Assembly (NCBI GenBank): GCA_002390705.1
Contig: DGQA01000016.1
Location: forward strand, 1-64,000
Reading direction: 5' to 3'
Source of the DNA: Actinobacteria bacterium UBA4426
Lineage (GTDB): Bacteria; Actinomycetota; Actinomycetes; S36-B12
Length of the DNA: 64,000 bases
A model generated the notes under the pieces. The model saw nothing but the letters and a program-made list of their open reading frames with translations, was not told the origin of the DNA and searched no databases. The position numbers and the translations under genes were made by a program. Below, one piece after another: positions 44,151-53,488 of the stretch (position 1 is the stretch's first letter; each line of letters starts with the position of its first letter).

Positions 44151-45101
44151 GTCGACACCGGTTAAGCACTCGTGACGGGTGAGCCCGTTGACGCTCGCGA
44201 GCCAAAATTCTGGCGGGAGTGCGTAATCTAATACCGAACGAATCATCTGTGCCAATGAATAATGAGGCGAGTCAGATAATGCGCGCGCGATGCAGATGTT
44301 TGCCATCGCGCCATTGCCGTGAAGCCACCAACAAATTGCTGCCGTCGTGGCTATTGCGGCGCCATGATTTGCATCTAGTCGAGGGAGTAATTTGCTCATT
44401 GACTCGGCTACGGACACTGGCTCGTACGCCCCATTAGCTAAATCCCACAAAATTGAATCCCGGACCCTAATGTCCTCTAACGCCACGACCATGCGGGCAA
44501 TGTCAACTGTGGCCGTGTTGGCGCACCATTGGCCCAACAGGTGCTGAACGAAGGCGCTCTCGGTGGTCCGCCAAGGCGATAGATCTTCCACACTTGGTAC
44601 GACCGGAAACGCCTGCGCGTCAATGAACACGGACGAATCACTGTCGCACTGGCTTTCCCGAGACACTCGACTAATCTTTTTCTCCACGTGCATCAGGTGG
44701 GGTTCACAGCCTTCATCACACTCGCGCGAAAATACGCGATCACCGGCGAACACGAAAACGTCCTTTACCTCAATTTCGTACTTCGCTAGCGCCTCTTGAA
44801 CCGCGTCTATACCCGAATAGATTCGTTCGTCCATGTAGGTGAGGCAGGTGAGGACCCTCGCTTGTTCTGCCTGGTAAATCCGACCGGGTTCGATGAAGAG
44901 TTCCAGATCGGATTTGCTCAAATCCGTGGGTTCAAGGAACACCTCCACATCTACCCTTTGGGCGAGAACCGATTCAGCTGCTTTCATCCAATTGATGATG
45001 ACACTATCCGCCGGATAGAAGCCAAATGACTTCACAAGATCGACCAGGGTTTCCCGTGCAATTTGAATTCTTCGGCTATGTGCATGTGTGGCTTGGTCCA
45101 T
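44139..45101 (-). CDS. DUF4192 family protein
   Basis: A 320-residue actinobacterial protein. The N-terminal 'LVDLVKSFGFYPADSVIINW' corresponds to the family's usual 'GFxPxDSLVV' block, 'FVFAGDRVFSRECDEGC' to its Trp/Cys central motif, and the C-terminal helical part 'AAICWWLHGNGAMANICIARAL' to the conserved tail. The function is unknown; it is often near sigA. The ATG at 45101 is preferred; an upstream in-frame start adds 15 residues. Its last codons carry the metY -35 element. Confidence 0.82.
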   Translation of the reverse strand: MDQATHAHSRRIQIARETLVDLVKSFGFYPADSVIINWMKAAESVLAQRVDVEVFLEPTDLSKSDLELFIEPGRIYQAEQARVLTCLTYMDERIYSGIDAVQEALAKYEIEVKDVFVFAGDRVFSRECDEGCEPHLMHVEKKISRVSRESQCDSDSSVFIDAQAFPVVPSVEDLSPWRTTESAFVQHLLGQWCANTATVDIARMVVALEDIRVRDSILWDLANGAYEPVSVAESMSKLLPRLDANHGAAIATTAAICWWLHGNGAMANICIARALSDSPHYSLAQMIRSVLDYALPPEFWLASVNGLTRHECLTGVDVTS

Positions 45102-45206
45102 GAGATAAATCTCGTGCCGGCAACACACCTCGGCAACCACACACACGCTTTTGTGGATGAGTTGGCACAGTTTTCCATGCTGTGCAGTAACCGGCCTTCG
45201 CAGCTA

Positions 45207-46004
45207 TTACCCGCGAGGTGAAAGCTCGATGTAATCCCAATATTTTGCCGAAACGCCATCACCGGATGACACACGTCGGATCCGCCGACTCATCCAGGGC
45301 CATCCGTGATTTTTCGCCCATGACGCATGCCCCAGCATCCGCGTCGACACCGTCGGGGTGGGCGTCTCGCCCACGCTGAGCATCCAATCCGAATTGCCCC
45401 AGCCCAACGCTTGCATAGCTGCACTCGCCACCAGGGCATGGCCCTTGGGGTTCAAGTGCAACCGATCAGCGTCCCATATTCGCGGGTCGTCGAAAATTTC
45501 AACATCCCAAAAATCCGCCAAGTAGCAGCCATATTCCTCAGCGATTGCCACAGTTGCAGACCTTAAACCGGCGAATCGATCCCCAATTAGCCCCATCACT
45601 TTGGAAGTGCGGCCCGGGTCGCCAAATGCGAAAAGCAATACGTCTTTGCCACCTGATCGAAGATCACGCACCGCACGCTCAATTTGTGTTGCCTTCGCAT
45701 CCAGATCAAATGACCCACGCATCGCATCATTTACCCCACCGGCGAATGAAACCAGCTCTGGTGTCAACTCAATGGCCCGAGGAATCTGCTCGGCGAGCAT
45801 CTGGGTCAGTTGCCGACCCCGGATTGCCAGGTTCGCGTATTTCAGCGGCTCCTGTGTGGTGCAGTAGGTATCCGCGAGTTGTGAAGCCAAACGATCTGCC
45901 CAACCGTAATAAGCATTGTTGATCCCTTGATCGGCCACACCTTCTGTGAAGCTGTCGCCAACAGCGACAAATGATTTCCATTCCTTGGCTTGCGTGTGAA
46001 TCAT
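45207..46004 (-). CDS. SGNH/GDSL hydrolase
   Basis: A 265-residue esterase-fold protein with block I '[11 protein letters not shown]' (nucleophile Ser), block III '[12 protein letters not shown]' and block V '[12 protein letters not shown]' (catalytic Asp/His). No signal peptide, so probably cytosolic. The substrate is unknown. About 105 bp separate it from DUF4192 downstream on the same strand. Confidence 0.9.
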   Translation of the reverse strand: MIHTQAKEWKSFVAVGDSFTEGVADQGINNAYYGWADRLASQLADTYCTTQEPLKYANLAIRGRQLTQMLAEQIPRAIELTPELVSFAGGVNDAMRGSFDLDAKATQIERAVRDLRSGGKDVLLFAFGDPGRTSKVMGLIGDRFAGLRSATVAIAEEYGCYLADFWDVEIFDDPRIWDADRLHLNPKGHALVASAAMQALGWGNSDWMLSVGETPTPTVSTRMLGHASWAKNHGWPWMSRRIRRVSSGDGVSAKYWDYIELSPRG

Positions 46005-46042
46005 TTCGACAACTACCCGTTCATAAATATTTTCGATGAACT

Positions 46043-46093
46043 AAATAAAAAGACCCGGCCGCCGAAGGCTTCCCCTCCCGCGACGACCGGGTT
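46043..46093 (-). terminator. Intrinsic terminator downstream of the LPG-synthase-type gene
   Basis: Minus-strand ACCCGG (46092-46087) pairs with CCGGGT (46058-46053) around a GC-rich 28-nt loop that may pair further. It is followed by CTTTTTATTT. Confidence 0.6.
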
Positions 46094-46159
46094 GACCCAA
46101 CAGTAGTGGATGACCATGTAAAGGGAGCAGCAGGACTCTGCATCGGGGGTGTCGCCACT

Positions 46160-47251
46160 CTACTTCTGTGCCCCTGGCTCACCCGAATCAGCAGAATGAG
46201 TAGAACTAGTAAGGGGGGGCTTGGCTAACGCCTGGCCGGCCTTTCGGTACCACGCCACTAGCGCAATCACACCGATCAGAATCTGTGGAATGAAGCTAGC
46301 AGCCCGCCAGACGAGTGCCGCGGCTGTGGCGACTCCTACGGAGGTACCAAATCCCACCAGCAAAGCGATCATCGCTGCATCAACTGTGCCCAGCCCACCC
46401 GGGGTAATTGGGATCATGAGACCTAGTTGACTAATCGCGAAGGCAGCGAATGCAGCTGCAAACGAAGTGCCCACGCTGTCCCAACCTTCAATACCTCTTA
46501 AGGCTACATAGAGGATCAGGAATTGCGTGAATGACACGGCGATTTGAGCCGCTGTCAATGCCGCCCATCGCCGTTTGAGTAATGCATACATGTCCACCCG
46601 AAACTTGATGATTGGGGCTGCAAGATCTAGATCCTTAATCGCCTTGATGCGGTTACGTAAAGGCCCAATTAATCGGTTGGAAAGTTCACCTACTTTGGTA
46701 GCGAGTGCCGGCGAACGCATGATTAGCACAAAGGTCACAACTAGGGCCACCAAGATCGCCAGACCGAGGAACCCAGTTGCCGCATGGCTATCCCCACTAA
46801 CGCCGAACAAGGTAACGGTGACCACACCGCACACCGGGAACAACAACGTAACAAATGTGCTCCACATACCCACAGCCGTGATCGCGGCGGTAGCGCCTGT
46901 TGCGGGCACCCCAAAGGTGCTCAGCATCCCGAACTGCACTGCAAGTCCGACGGCTCCACCGCCCGGAACACCATTGCTAATGGCAAATGCAGCTTGGTTA
47001 AGTTGTTGTGATCGCCAGTATGTCAACCCTGGCGTTGCAGCCTTGAATGGGAATCCGTACGTGATCAAATACACCAACACGCATCCCACTATCAACACAA
47101 GGGCGGAAGTGTTCATTGTTTCCAGCGCGGTGGCAGCCTCAGAGTAACTACCAATTTGGGGAATCACTTTCCAGAAAATAATCACAATAAATGCGAGACC
47201 GACCGCGCCAAGAATTATTGATTTCTTCCTGTCAAGTCCACCAAGGCTCAT
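46160..47251 (-). CDS. Lysylphosphatidylglycerol-synthase-type transmembrane protein (UPF0104)
   Basis: A 363-residue membrane protein with about eight to nine helices, matching the LPG_synthase_TM/AglD flippase-like domain: 'FPFKAATPGLTYWRSQQLNQAAFAI' (in part), 'GVPGGGAVGLAVQFGML' and 'MIPITPGGLGTVDAAMIALL'. It lacks the C-terminal aminoacyl-transferase domain, so a lipid flippase or related transport role is more likely than lysyl transfer. The ATG at 47251 with GGGGAA upstream is chosen over a long upstream extension with no homology. Divergent from the VOC gene. Confidence 0.87.
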   Translation of the reverse strand: MSLGGLDRKKSIILGAVGLAFIVIIFWKVIPQIGSYSEAATALETMNTSALVLIVGCVLVYLITYGFPFKAATPGLTYWRSQQLNQAAFAISNGVPGGGAVGLAVQFGMLSTFGVPATGATAAITAVGMWSTFVTLLFPVCGVVTVTLFGVSGDSHAATGFLGLAILVALVVTFVLIMRSPALATKVGELSNRLIGPLRNRIKAIKDLDLAAPIIKFRVDMYALLKRRWAALTAAQIAVSFTQFLILYVALRGIEGWDSVGTSFAAAFAAFAISQLGLMIPITPGGLGTVDAAMIALLVGFGTSVGVATAAALVWRAASFIPQILIGVIALVAWYRKAGQALAKPPLTSSTHSADSGEPGAQK

Positions 47252-47370
47252 CGATTCCCCGGGAGCTACATGTTGGGATTCCACGGGACTACTCTGGCAC
47301 AACCAATGCCCTATCTGTGTCACTTGGGGGTGGCGCAAGAACTCCTTCGGGCATTCGGCAGGATGACGCC

Positions 47371-48012
47371 ATGCGTCTTGATCATATTTCCTACGCCTGT
47401 CACAGCAATGAACTCGCTGACGTTGTCCAACGAATCGGCGTTGATCTGGGGAACACATTCATTGACGGTGGGCGACACCCCTCGTTTGGTACCAGAAACT
47501 TTATTCTTCCACTTGCGCACGGCGTGTACATTGAGGTCGTCAGCGCCTTGGACCACCCCTCGGCGCAGAAAGCCCCATTCGGTCGAGCAGTGGCGCAAAG
47601 AGCCCAAGCAGGTGGCGGCTGGATGTCCTGGGTTGTGTCGACAACGGACCTTTCACCGGTAGAGCAAGAGCTGGGGAGAAAAGCCGCCGAGGGGCACCGC
47701 ATTCGACCTGATGGTGTGGACTTGCATTGGCGCCAAATTGGGGTTCTGGACACGATTGAGCACCCACAATCCCCGTTCTTCGTGCAATGGGAGAGCCCAC
47801 AAGAACACCATCCCGCATTTGGTGGTGAAGCTACCGGCATCAAGGTGCTCAGCATGGAAATTAATTGCCCCTCCCAAGATCTAGGACCCATGGCTACCGA
47901 ACTGGCTCCACTCACAGATTTGATCAGGTGGGTACATGACACTGAAACTGATGGATTCGGCGTGAACGCTGTTACATTTGAAACACCACACGGACACGTT
48001 CGGATCGACTAA
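47371..48012 (+). CDS. VOC/glyoxalase-like domain protein
   Basis: A 213-residue protein with the glyoxalase-like fold: 'MRLDHISYACHSNELADVV' at the N-terminus, 'GTRNFILPLAHGVYIEVVS', and a C-terminal half repeating the module ('LSMEINCPSQDLG', 'FETPHGHVRI'). Proteins of this sort bind a metal and act in diverse isomerase, dioxygenase or binding roles; the function here is unknown. The ATG at 47371 begins the homology. The downstream permease gene starts 12 bp after the stop with AGAGAG, so both are probably cotranscribed. Confidence 0.85.
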   Translation: MRLDHISYACHSNELADVVQRIGVDLGNTFIDGGRHPSFGTRNFILPLAHGVYIEVVSALDHPSAQKAPFGRAVAQRAQAGGGWMSWVVSTTDLSPVEQELGRKAAEGHRIRPDGVDLHWRQIGVLDTIEHPQSPFFVQWESPQEHHPAFGGEATGIKVLSMEINCPSQDLGPMATELAPLTDLIRWVHDTETDGFGVNAVTFETPHGHVRID

Positions 48013-48024
48013 AGAGAGCTAGCA

Positions 48025-49137
48025 ATGACCACTCGTGACCAACCTCAAATTTCAGATGGTGTCCCCGACACGCTCAAGAAGGCCTCAGGTTTCACGTGGC
48101 GAATCCTGGTGCTGCTCGCGGGGTTCGGCGTATTTGTCCTAGCACTTAACGCGATTTTTCCGGTCGTGTTTGCACTGTTTTTCGCAATGTTGGTCGCCGC
48201 GTGGACCCAGCCAGTGATGAATCTTTTTCACAGGCTTCTGCCCAAAGTGCTTTCGATGCTGTTAGCCCTACTCCTTATTGGGTCATTCATCCTCGGCATT
48301 CTCTTTATAGTGATTAGATCCTCGGTGGATGAAGGTCCCAAACTATTGGAGAGCCTGACCGCGGGGCTCAATGAGATCGAAAAGTGGCTACAGAATGGCC
48401 CACTCAACCTCAGTGATGAGAGCCTAAGCAACTTGCTCAGCCAGGCTCAATCGTGGGGTGAAACCGCAGCGAAGGGCATCGCGGTGGGCTTGCTTGACTC
48501 CCTTAGCTCGATTGGAACCTTGGTGATCGCAGGCTCGGTCTTCCTTTTCGGAGTAATCTTTTTCCTGCTCACCCCTAATCGAATCTGGGACTGGTTCGTG
48601 TCTTGGCTACCAAAAGAAGTTGCAGAGTCAGTAAACGTGTCCGGACGGATCGCATGGGGCTCTATTTCCGGCTATACCCGTGGGATTGTCGTTATTGCCT
48701 TCGCCGATGCGGTCTTGGTCTTTATTGGTTTGCTTATCCTTCAAGTGCCACTGGCTCCCGCACTTGCAGCCGTCGTCTTCCTCGGAGCATTTATTCCTGT
48801 GATCGGTGCACCAATCGCCACATTTTTCGCGGCGGTGGTCGCTCTCGCCGAACGTGGCCCACTTATCGCGCTCCTAGTAGTGATCTTGACCGTGATCGTT
48901 GGATCCTTTGATGGGGATGTGTTACAGCCATTGGTCATGGGCAAAGCGGTGAACTTGCACCCACTTGCGATTATATTAGCGATTGCCGCGGGCAGCATCG
49001 CCTTGGGAATCGTCGGGGCTCTCATCGCGGTGCCGATCGCGGGCGCGGTCTACGGGGTGGCGAAATACCTCACCGGCCGTGACCCCGAACATTCCTATCC
49101 GCCCACTCACCCGTTCATACCCAGCCAGAGTCCGTAG
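48025..49137 (+). CDS. AI-2E family transporter (UPF0118/PerM-like permease)
   Basis: A 370-residue membrane protein with about eight helices. 'FFAMLVAAWTQPVMNLFHRLLPK', 'ISGYTRGIVVIAFADAVLVFIGL' (shown in part) and 'GAFIPVIGAPIATFFAAVVAL' are the family blocks. The assignment to autoinducer-2 export is only by family name; many homologues are Na+/H+ antiporters or of unknown role. It follows the VOC gene by 12 bp with AGAGAG as Shine-Dalgarno. Confidence 0.88.
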   Translation: MTTRDQPQISDGVPDTLKKASGFTWRILVLLAGFGVFVLALNAIFPVVFALFFAMLVAAWTQPVMNLFHRLLPKVLSMLLALLLIGSFILGILFIVIRSSVDEGPKLLESLTAGLNEIEKWLQNGPLNLSDESLSNLLSQAQSWGETAAKGIAVGLLDSLSSIGTLVIAGSVFLFGVIFFLLTPNRIWDWFVSWLPKEVAESVNVSGRIAWGSISGYTRGIVVIAFADAVLVFIGLLILQVPLAPALAAVVFLGAFIPVIGAPIATFFAAVVALAERGPLIALLVVILTVIVGSFDGDVLQPLVMGKAVNLHPLAIILAIAAGSIALGIVGALIAVPIAGAVYGVAKYLTGRDPEHSYPPTHPFIPSQSP

Positions 49138-49147
49138 ACCAATCACG

Positions 49148-49163
49148 CCACGCAATTGCGTGG
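49148..49163. terminator. 16-bp palindrome between convergent genes
   Basis: CCACGCAATTGCGTGG gives a 6-bp stem with an AATT loop between the permease stop and the convergent lipoprotein stop at 49165. It has no T-tract on either side, so it is a weak bidirectional terminator candidate. Confidence 0.35.
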
Positions 49164-49164
49164 A

Positions 49165-49668
49165 TTAACTCCGTGCATTTATGTTGTCAATTGGCAGGTC
49201 ATTTCCTGCTGCCACGCAATAACGCTCAATTCGCTCGGCCGACGTATTTATCCGCTTAAGGGACTTTTTCTTGATCCCGTCAGTCCCCTTTTTCGGATTT
49301 GCCGCATTCACATTGTTCTGAATTCGTTCGGCATTTGCCAAAGCCTTTGCGGGAAGTTCGCCCCCGATTACCGCTGAATCAATAGAAACAACCATGAGAT
49401 CTGTATCGGACTGTATTTCACGAAGAAGGGCCTTCTTCTGTTTCTTGGTGAGCTCTCCCGTGTCACCATTGATCCGTGAACGCACTAGATCGAGTGCAAA
49501 ATAGTCGTCGCAGGCATCCTGAGCCAAAACAGCAACTACTACTGTGGTTTTCGAGGGCGCGGGCGTAACCGTCGGGGTGACCTCAGATTCGGCGCTACTG
49601 GAGCACCCTGCGAGCAAGAGAGACGCACTAAGTCCTACAAGTCCGGCTGTGACAATGCTTTTGCGCAT
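49165..49668 (-). CDS. Putative lipoprotein
   Basis: 167 residues with a type II signal peptide: basic 'MRKS', hydrophobic core and lipobox 'LLAGC' (Cys about residue 22), then a Ser/Thr/Pro-rich linker and a helical, lysine-rich domain with a Cys pair ('QDACDDYF' and 'ERYCVAA'). No known domain recognised. GAGGAG is upstream of the ATG. It is expected on the outer face of the cytoplasmic membrane. Confidence 0.8.
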   Translation of the reverse strand: MRKSIVTAGLVGLSASLLLAGCSSSAESEVTPTVTPAPSKTTVVVAVLAQDACDDYFALDLVRSRINGDTGELTKKQKKALLREIQSDTDLMVVSIDSAVIGGELPAKALANAERIQNNVNAANPKKGTDGIKKKSLKRINTSAERIERYCVAAGNDLPIDNINARS

Positions 49669-49760
49669 AACTGAGCTCCTCAGGCAGTTGACTAATCCGC
49701 TACCAGCCTACGGCACACACAACAGCGTGGTGGGATTTTCGGCACCAGCGGACAAATAAT

Positions 49761-49790
49761 TTGGCCCCACCCGGACTCGGGTGGGACCAA
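49761..49790 (-). terminator. Intrinsic terminator of the nrdR-nrdJ unit
   Basis: TTGG-c-CCCACCCG pairs with CGGGTGGG-a-CCAA around GACT: 12 pairs and one mismatch. On the minus strand an A/T-rich ATTATTT follows. Confidence 0.72.
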
Positions 49791-49814
49791 ATGTGACTTT
49801 GATGTCAGTACTGC

Positions 49815-52640
49815 CTAGCTGCAGCCAGAGGTACTGCCGCACCCCTCACAGACATAGCAACTACCCGCTGGGCGCATCTTGATCCCACAGGTCATGCACA
49901 GGGGCGCATCAGAGGCAGTGCCTGTGATTGCCTCGAGCAATTCCGCACTTGAATGCACTTCAATCGGTGCTTGAGCCACTGGCGCTCCGACCAAATCTCC
50001 CCCTTGATCATTGGTCTCAAGGTCGATGGCTGGAGCAGGTGCGGGCGCATAGTTGTTGTGTACCGTGGCCGTTCGTTCCTCGGCGGTAAAGATACCCAAT
50101 GCTTCCCGCTGTTCGAAACTGAGATGATCCAGTGCCAATCTGCGGAAAATGTAGTCCATCATGGACTGCGAGATCCGAATATCTGGATCATCTGTCATTC
50201 CGGCCGGTTCAAAGCGCATGTTGACGAACTTGTTAACAAAGGCTTCAAGCGGCACACCGTATTGCAATGCAATGCTAATCGCAATGGAGAAAGCGTCCAT
50301 TACCCCAGCCAAGGTTGACCCTTGTTTGCCGAGCTTTAGGAACACCTCGCCAAGTTGACCATCGTCGTAACTCCCCGCAGTCATGTAGCCCTCAGCCCCA
50401 GCAACGGAGAAAGAAGTTGTCTGACTCGGTCGCGACTTCGGGAGCCTGCGACGAACCGGGTTATCCCCGACAACGACCTTCTCGACCGCGATGTTAGTTG
50501 TCTTTGCCTTCGCATCACTGAGTGGTTGTCCCACCTTGCAGTTATCCCGGTAGATCGCAAGCGCCTTAATACCCATCTTCCAACCCTGGAAGTAGATTTC
50601 TTCAACCTCTTCAACGGTGGCATCCTCTGGCATATTGACCGTCTTGCTTATTGCGCCCGATATAAAAGGTTGTACCGCAGCCATCATGCGAACGTGCCCC
50701 ATCGGCGCAATTGAGCGCGCGCCCATCGCGGTGTCAAAAATGGCGTAGTGCTCTTGCTTGAGTCCTGGTGCATCGATGACATGGCCATTTTCGCCAATAA
50801 ATTCGATAATTGCTTCGACCGTTTCTTCAGCGTATCCGAGCTTACGAAGTGCACGTGGAATGGTTTGGTTCACAATTTGCATTGACCCGCCACCTACAAG
50901 CTTCTTGAATTTGACCAGTGAGAAGTCAGGCTCGACACCCGTTGTGTCGCAGTCCATCATGAAACCAATTGTTCCTGTGGGAGCTAACACGCTCGCTTGT
51001 GCATTTCTCCAACCGTGTGCCTCACCTAACGTGAGAGCCTCTTCCCAGACTTTCACCGCCAACGCGGTTACATCGCCGTCGAGATTACTAAACCGCCTGA
51101 TGTTGTCATTGGCGGAAGCATGCTTGCGCATCACTCGCTTGTGCGCATATTCATTGCGTGCATAGCCCTCATAAGGTCCAACGATTTCGGCTAACTCTGC
51201 GCTGCGTTTGTACGCAGTTCCGTTCATTAACGAAGTGATTCCCGCCGCGAATGCCCGGCCGGCCTCAGAGTCGTAAGGCAAACTTGTGGCCATGAGCAGG
51301 GCGCCCAGATTTGCGTAGCCGATTCCGAGTTGGCGGTAGCGCCGAGTCGTGTCACCGATTGGCGCCGTGGGGAAGTCCGCAAAACAGATTGATATATCCA
51401 TGGCTGTTATGACATATTCGACTGCTCGAGAGAAGCGCTCAGCATCAAATGAGTCATCTTCTTTGAGGAATTTGAGAAGGTTCAGACTCGCCAAGTTGCA
51501 CGATGAGTTATCAAGACTCATGTACTCAGAGCATGGATTGGATGCATTAATCCGACCTGTTTCGGGGTTGGTGTGCCAATCATTGATCGTGTCATCGTAT
51601 TGAATACCGGGATCAGCACACGCCCAAGCTGCCTCAGTAATCTTGTGGAAAAGCCCAACCGCATCTACAGTTTCAATTGTCTGACCATCGGTTCGTGAAG
51701 TGAGCCCGAATGGCTCCCGATTTTCAACCGCTGACATAAATAGGTCAGACACGCGAACCGAGTTATTGGCATTTTGGTACTGAACACTGGAAATATCAGC
51801 ACCACCTAAGTCCATGTCGTAGCCGGCATCGCGTAGGACCCGAATTTTGTCTTCTTCGCGCACCTTGGTCTCAATGAACTCTTCAATATCGGGGTGGTCC
51901 ACATCTAGGACAACCATTTTTGCCGCTCTACGCGTCGCCCCACCTGATTTGATAGTTCCCGCTGAGGCATCAGCCCCACGCATAAATGACACTGGACCCG
52001 AAGCTGTTCCACCGGATGAGCGCAGCACCTCCTTGCTGGAACGGATCCGAGACAGGTTCAGTCCCGCTCCTGACCCACCTTTGAAAATCATGCCCTCTTC
52101 GCGGTACCAATTAAGTATCGAATCCATGGTGTCGTCCACGCTAAGGATGAAACAGGCACTCACTTGTTGCGGGGATGTCGTTCCCACGTTGAACCACACT
52201 GGGGAGTTGAACGCGAATACTTGGTGTAGCAACATGTGTGTGAGTTCGTGCTCGAAGATTTCCGCATCCTGATCAGTTCTGAAATACCCATTCTCGCGAC
52301 CCGACTTGGTGTAGGTGAGCACTACCCGATCAATGAGTTGCTTTAGACTCCACTCTCTATTTTCGGCACCGAGAGCCCCACGGAAATATTTTGTCGTAAC
52401 GATTGTGGACGCATTGACGCTCCAGAAATCTGGGTACTCCACCCCGCGCTGTTCAAATACAATTTCGCCTGTCCGCCAATTATTTTGGAGAACATCTCGG
52501 CGTTCCCAATTCACCTCGTCATACGGATGCATTCCCTCGGTCGTAAACAACCGTTGCATTTGCAGGCCGGGGCCGGCAATCGTGTTGTGGACGAACTCGT
52601 CTTTGGGAGTGATCACCGGGGCTTCTGGTGCCTGTGTCAT
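49815..52640 (-). CDS. nrdJ: Adenosylcobalamin-dependent ribonucleotide reductase (class II)
   Basis: A 941-residue NrdJ, which reduces ribonucleotides to deoxyribonucleotides using coenzyme B12 and so does not need oxygen. 'GGSGAGLNLSRIRSS' and 'NPCSEYMSLDNSSCNLASLN' (radical-site Cys and Glu) mark the barrel, and a Cys-rich tail with 'CMTCGIKMRP' and 'CYVCEGCG' serves re-reduction or zinc binding. The ATG at 52640 has AAAGG upstream. It lies 94 bp downstream of nrdR on the same strand. No cobalamin riboswitch is seen in that gap. Confidence 0.95.
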   Translation of the reverse strand: MTQAPEAPVITPKDEFVHNTIAGPGLQMQRLFTTEGMHPYDEVNWERRDVLQNNWRTGEIVFEQRGVEYPDFWSVNASTIVTTKYFRGALGAENREWSLKQLIDRVVLTYTKSGRENGYFRTDQDAEIFEHELTHMLLHQVFAFNSPVWFNVGTTSPQQVSACFILSVDDTMDSILNWYREEGMIFKGGSGAGLNLSRIRSSKEVLRSSGGTASGPVSFMRGADASAGTIKSGGATRRAAKMVVLDVDHPDIEEFIETKVREEDKIRVLRDAGYDMDLGGADISSVQYQNANNSVRVSDLFMSAVENREPFGLTSRTDGQTIETVDAVGLFHKITEAAWACADPGIQYDDTINDWHTNPETGRINASNPCSEYMSLDNSSCNLASLNLLKFLKEDDSFDAERFSRAVEYVITAMDISICFADFPTAPIGDTTRRYRQLGIGYANLGALLMATSLPYDSEAGRAFAAGITSLMNGTAYKRSAELAEIVGPYEGYARNEYAHKRVMRKHASANDNIRRFSNLDGDVTALAVKVWEEALTLGEAHGWRNAQASVLAPTGTIGFMMDCDTTGVEPDFSLVKFKKLVGGGSMQIVNQTIPRALRKLGYAEETVEAIIEFIGENGHVIDAPGLKQEHYAIFDTAMGARSIAPMGHVRMMAAVQPFISGAISKTVNMPEDATVEEVEEIYFQGWKMGIKALAIYRDNCKVGQPLSDAKAKTTNIAVEKVVVGDNPVRRRLPKSRPSQTTSFSVAGAEGYMTAGSYDDGQLGEVFLKLGKQGSTLAGVMDAFSIAISIALQYGVPLEAFVNKFVNMRFEPAGMTDDPDIRISQSMMDYIFRRLALDHLSFEQREALGIFTAEERTATVHNNYAPAPAPAIDLETNDQGGDLVGAPVAQAPIEVHSSAELLEAITGTASDAPLCMTCGIKMRPAGSCYVCEGCGSTSGCS

Positions 52641-52734
52641 GGTCGTGCCTTTCTCATTTGATGTGAAGCCCCGAGCCGAAATATCTGCGCGAGACGGGTG
52701 GTAGGAAGTCTGTGTAGCTATTCGTATGTGTGGC

Positions 52735-53226
52735 TTAGTTGTGCGTGTGTGTAACTCGGTCCGGTTCTCGGCCTGTGGGTTCGCCTTCAGCTCGAAGGAG
52801 GGCAATTTCGGCCTCAAAATCGTTGAGAGTGTCAAAGGAGCGATAGACCGAAGCGAAGCGAAGGTAGGCGACTTCATCAAGTTCACGCAAGGGAGCCAAA
52901 ATAGCGAGTCCCACCTCTTGGGCAGGGATTTCACTATTGCCTGTGGCGCGGAGAAAATCTTCCACGCGTTGTGCAAGTAGTGCGAGCTCGTCATCTGATA
53001 CTGGCCTTCCCTGGCACGCCTTACGCACGCCACTGACAACCTTGCTGCGATTGAATGGCTCGCTGACTCCGCTGCGTTTTACCACTCCTAGGGCCGCTAC
53101 TTCCGCAGTGGTAAATCGTCGCCCGCAATGCCCGCACTCACGACGGCGGCGGATTGCCAATCCTTCATCGACTGTGCGCGAATCAACGACCCGTGAGTCT
53201 TCTTGGCGGCAGAATGGACACTTCAT
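52735..53226 (-). CDS. nrdR: Transcriptional repressor NrdR
   Basis: A 163-residue regulator of ribonucleotide reductase genes. A zinc ribbon with Cys3, Cys6, Cys31 and Cys34 is followed by the ATP-cone ('[20 protein letters not shown]', '[11 protein letters not shown]'), which senses ATP/dATP. It is cotranscribed with nrdJ, its expected target. Upstream lie 13-bp direct repeats and a possible NrdR box. AAAGGGG precedes the ATG. Confidence 0.95.
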   Translation of the reverse strand: MKCPFCRQEDSRVVDSRTVDEGLAIRRRRECGHCGRRFTTAEVAALGVVKRSGVSEPFNRSKVVSGVRKACQGRPVSDDELALLAQRVEDFLRATGNSEIPAQEVGLAILAPLRELDEVAYLRFASVYRSFDTLNDFEAEIALLRAEGEPTGREPDRVTHTHN

Positions 53227-53361
53227 GCGCTGACCCCTTTCCTCGTTCTTTCACAACAGTCACATGGGAACCTTTGCCCCCTTGCGTAACACGCGAAACG
53301 TTAGTTCGACCACCCTGGGGACTACCTGTGGATGATCTGCGATCAACCTGTGCGCTCGATC

Positions 53362-53400
53362 CACAACCTGCCACCACAACCTGCAAACACAACCTGTGGA
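53362..53400. repeat. Three 13-bp direct repeats upstream of nrdR
   Basis: CACAACCTG followed by four variable bases is repeated at 53362, 53375 and 53388. A related TCAACCTGTG lies at 53343. DnaA-box-like nonamers TGTGGATGA (53327-53335), CGATCCACA (53357-53365) and TGTGGACGA (53395-53403) are interspersed. Confidence 0.65.
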
Positions 53401-53421
53401 CGAAGCACCAGGGTCTTACTA

Positions 53422-53431
53422 CTACATCTTG
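53422..53431. promoter_or_regulatory. Possible NrdR box
   Basis: CTACATCTTG fits the core CwAtATaTwG of the NrdR-box consensus at 8 of 10 positions. The second box expected about 31 bp away was not clearly found. Confidence 0.35.
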
Positions 53432-53488
53432 GGGTCCGAACCTAATGGATGCACACGCGTTATGCAACCTATTTCGACCGGCGTGTTG

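Noticed and set aside
52641..52734. Cobalamin riboswitch ahead of nrdJ
   Set aside because: The 94-nt gap is too short and contains no B12-box-like core; the B12-dependent enzyme appears to be regulated through NrdR.
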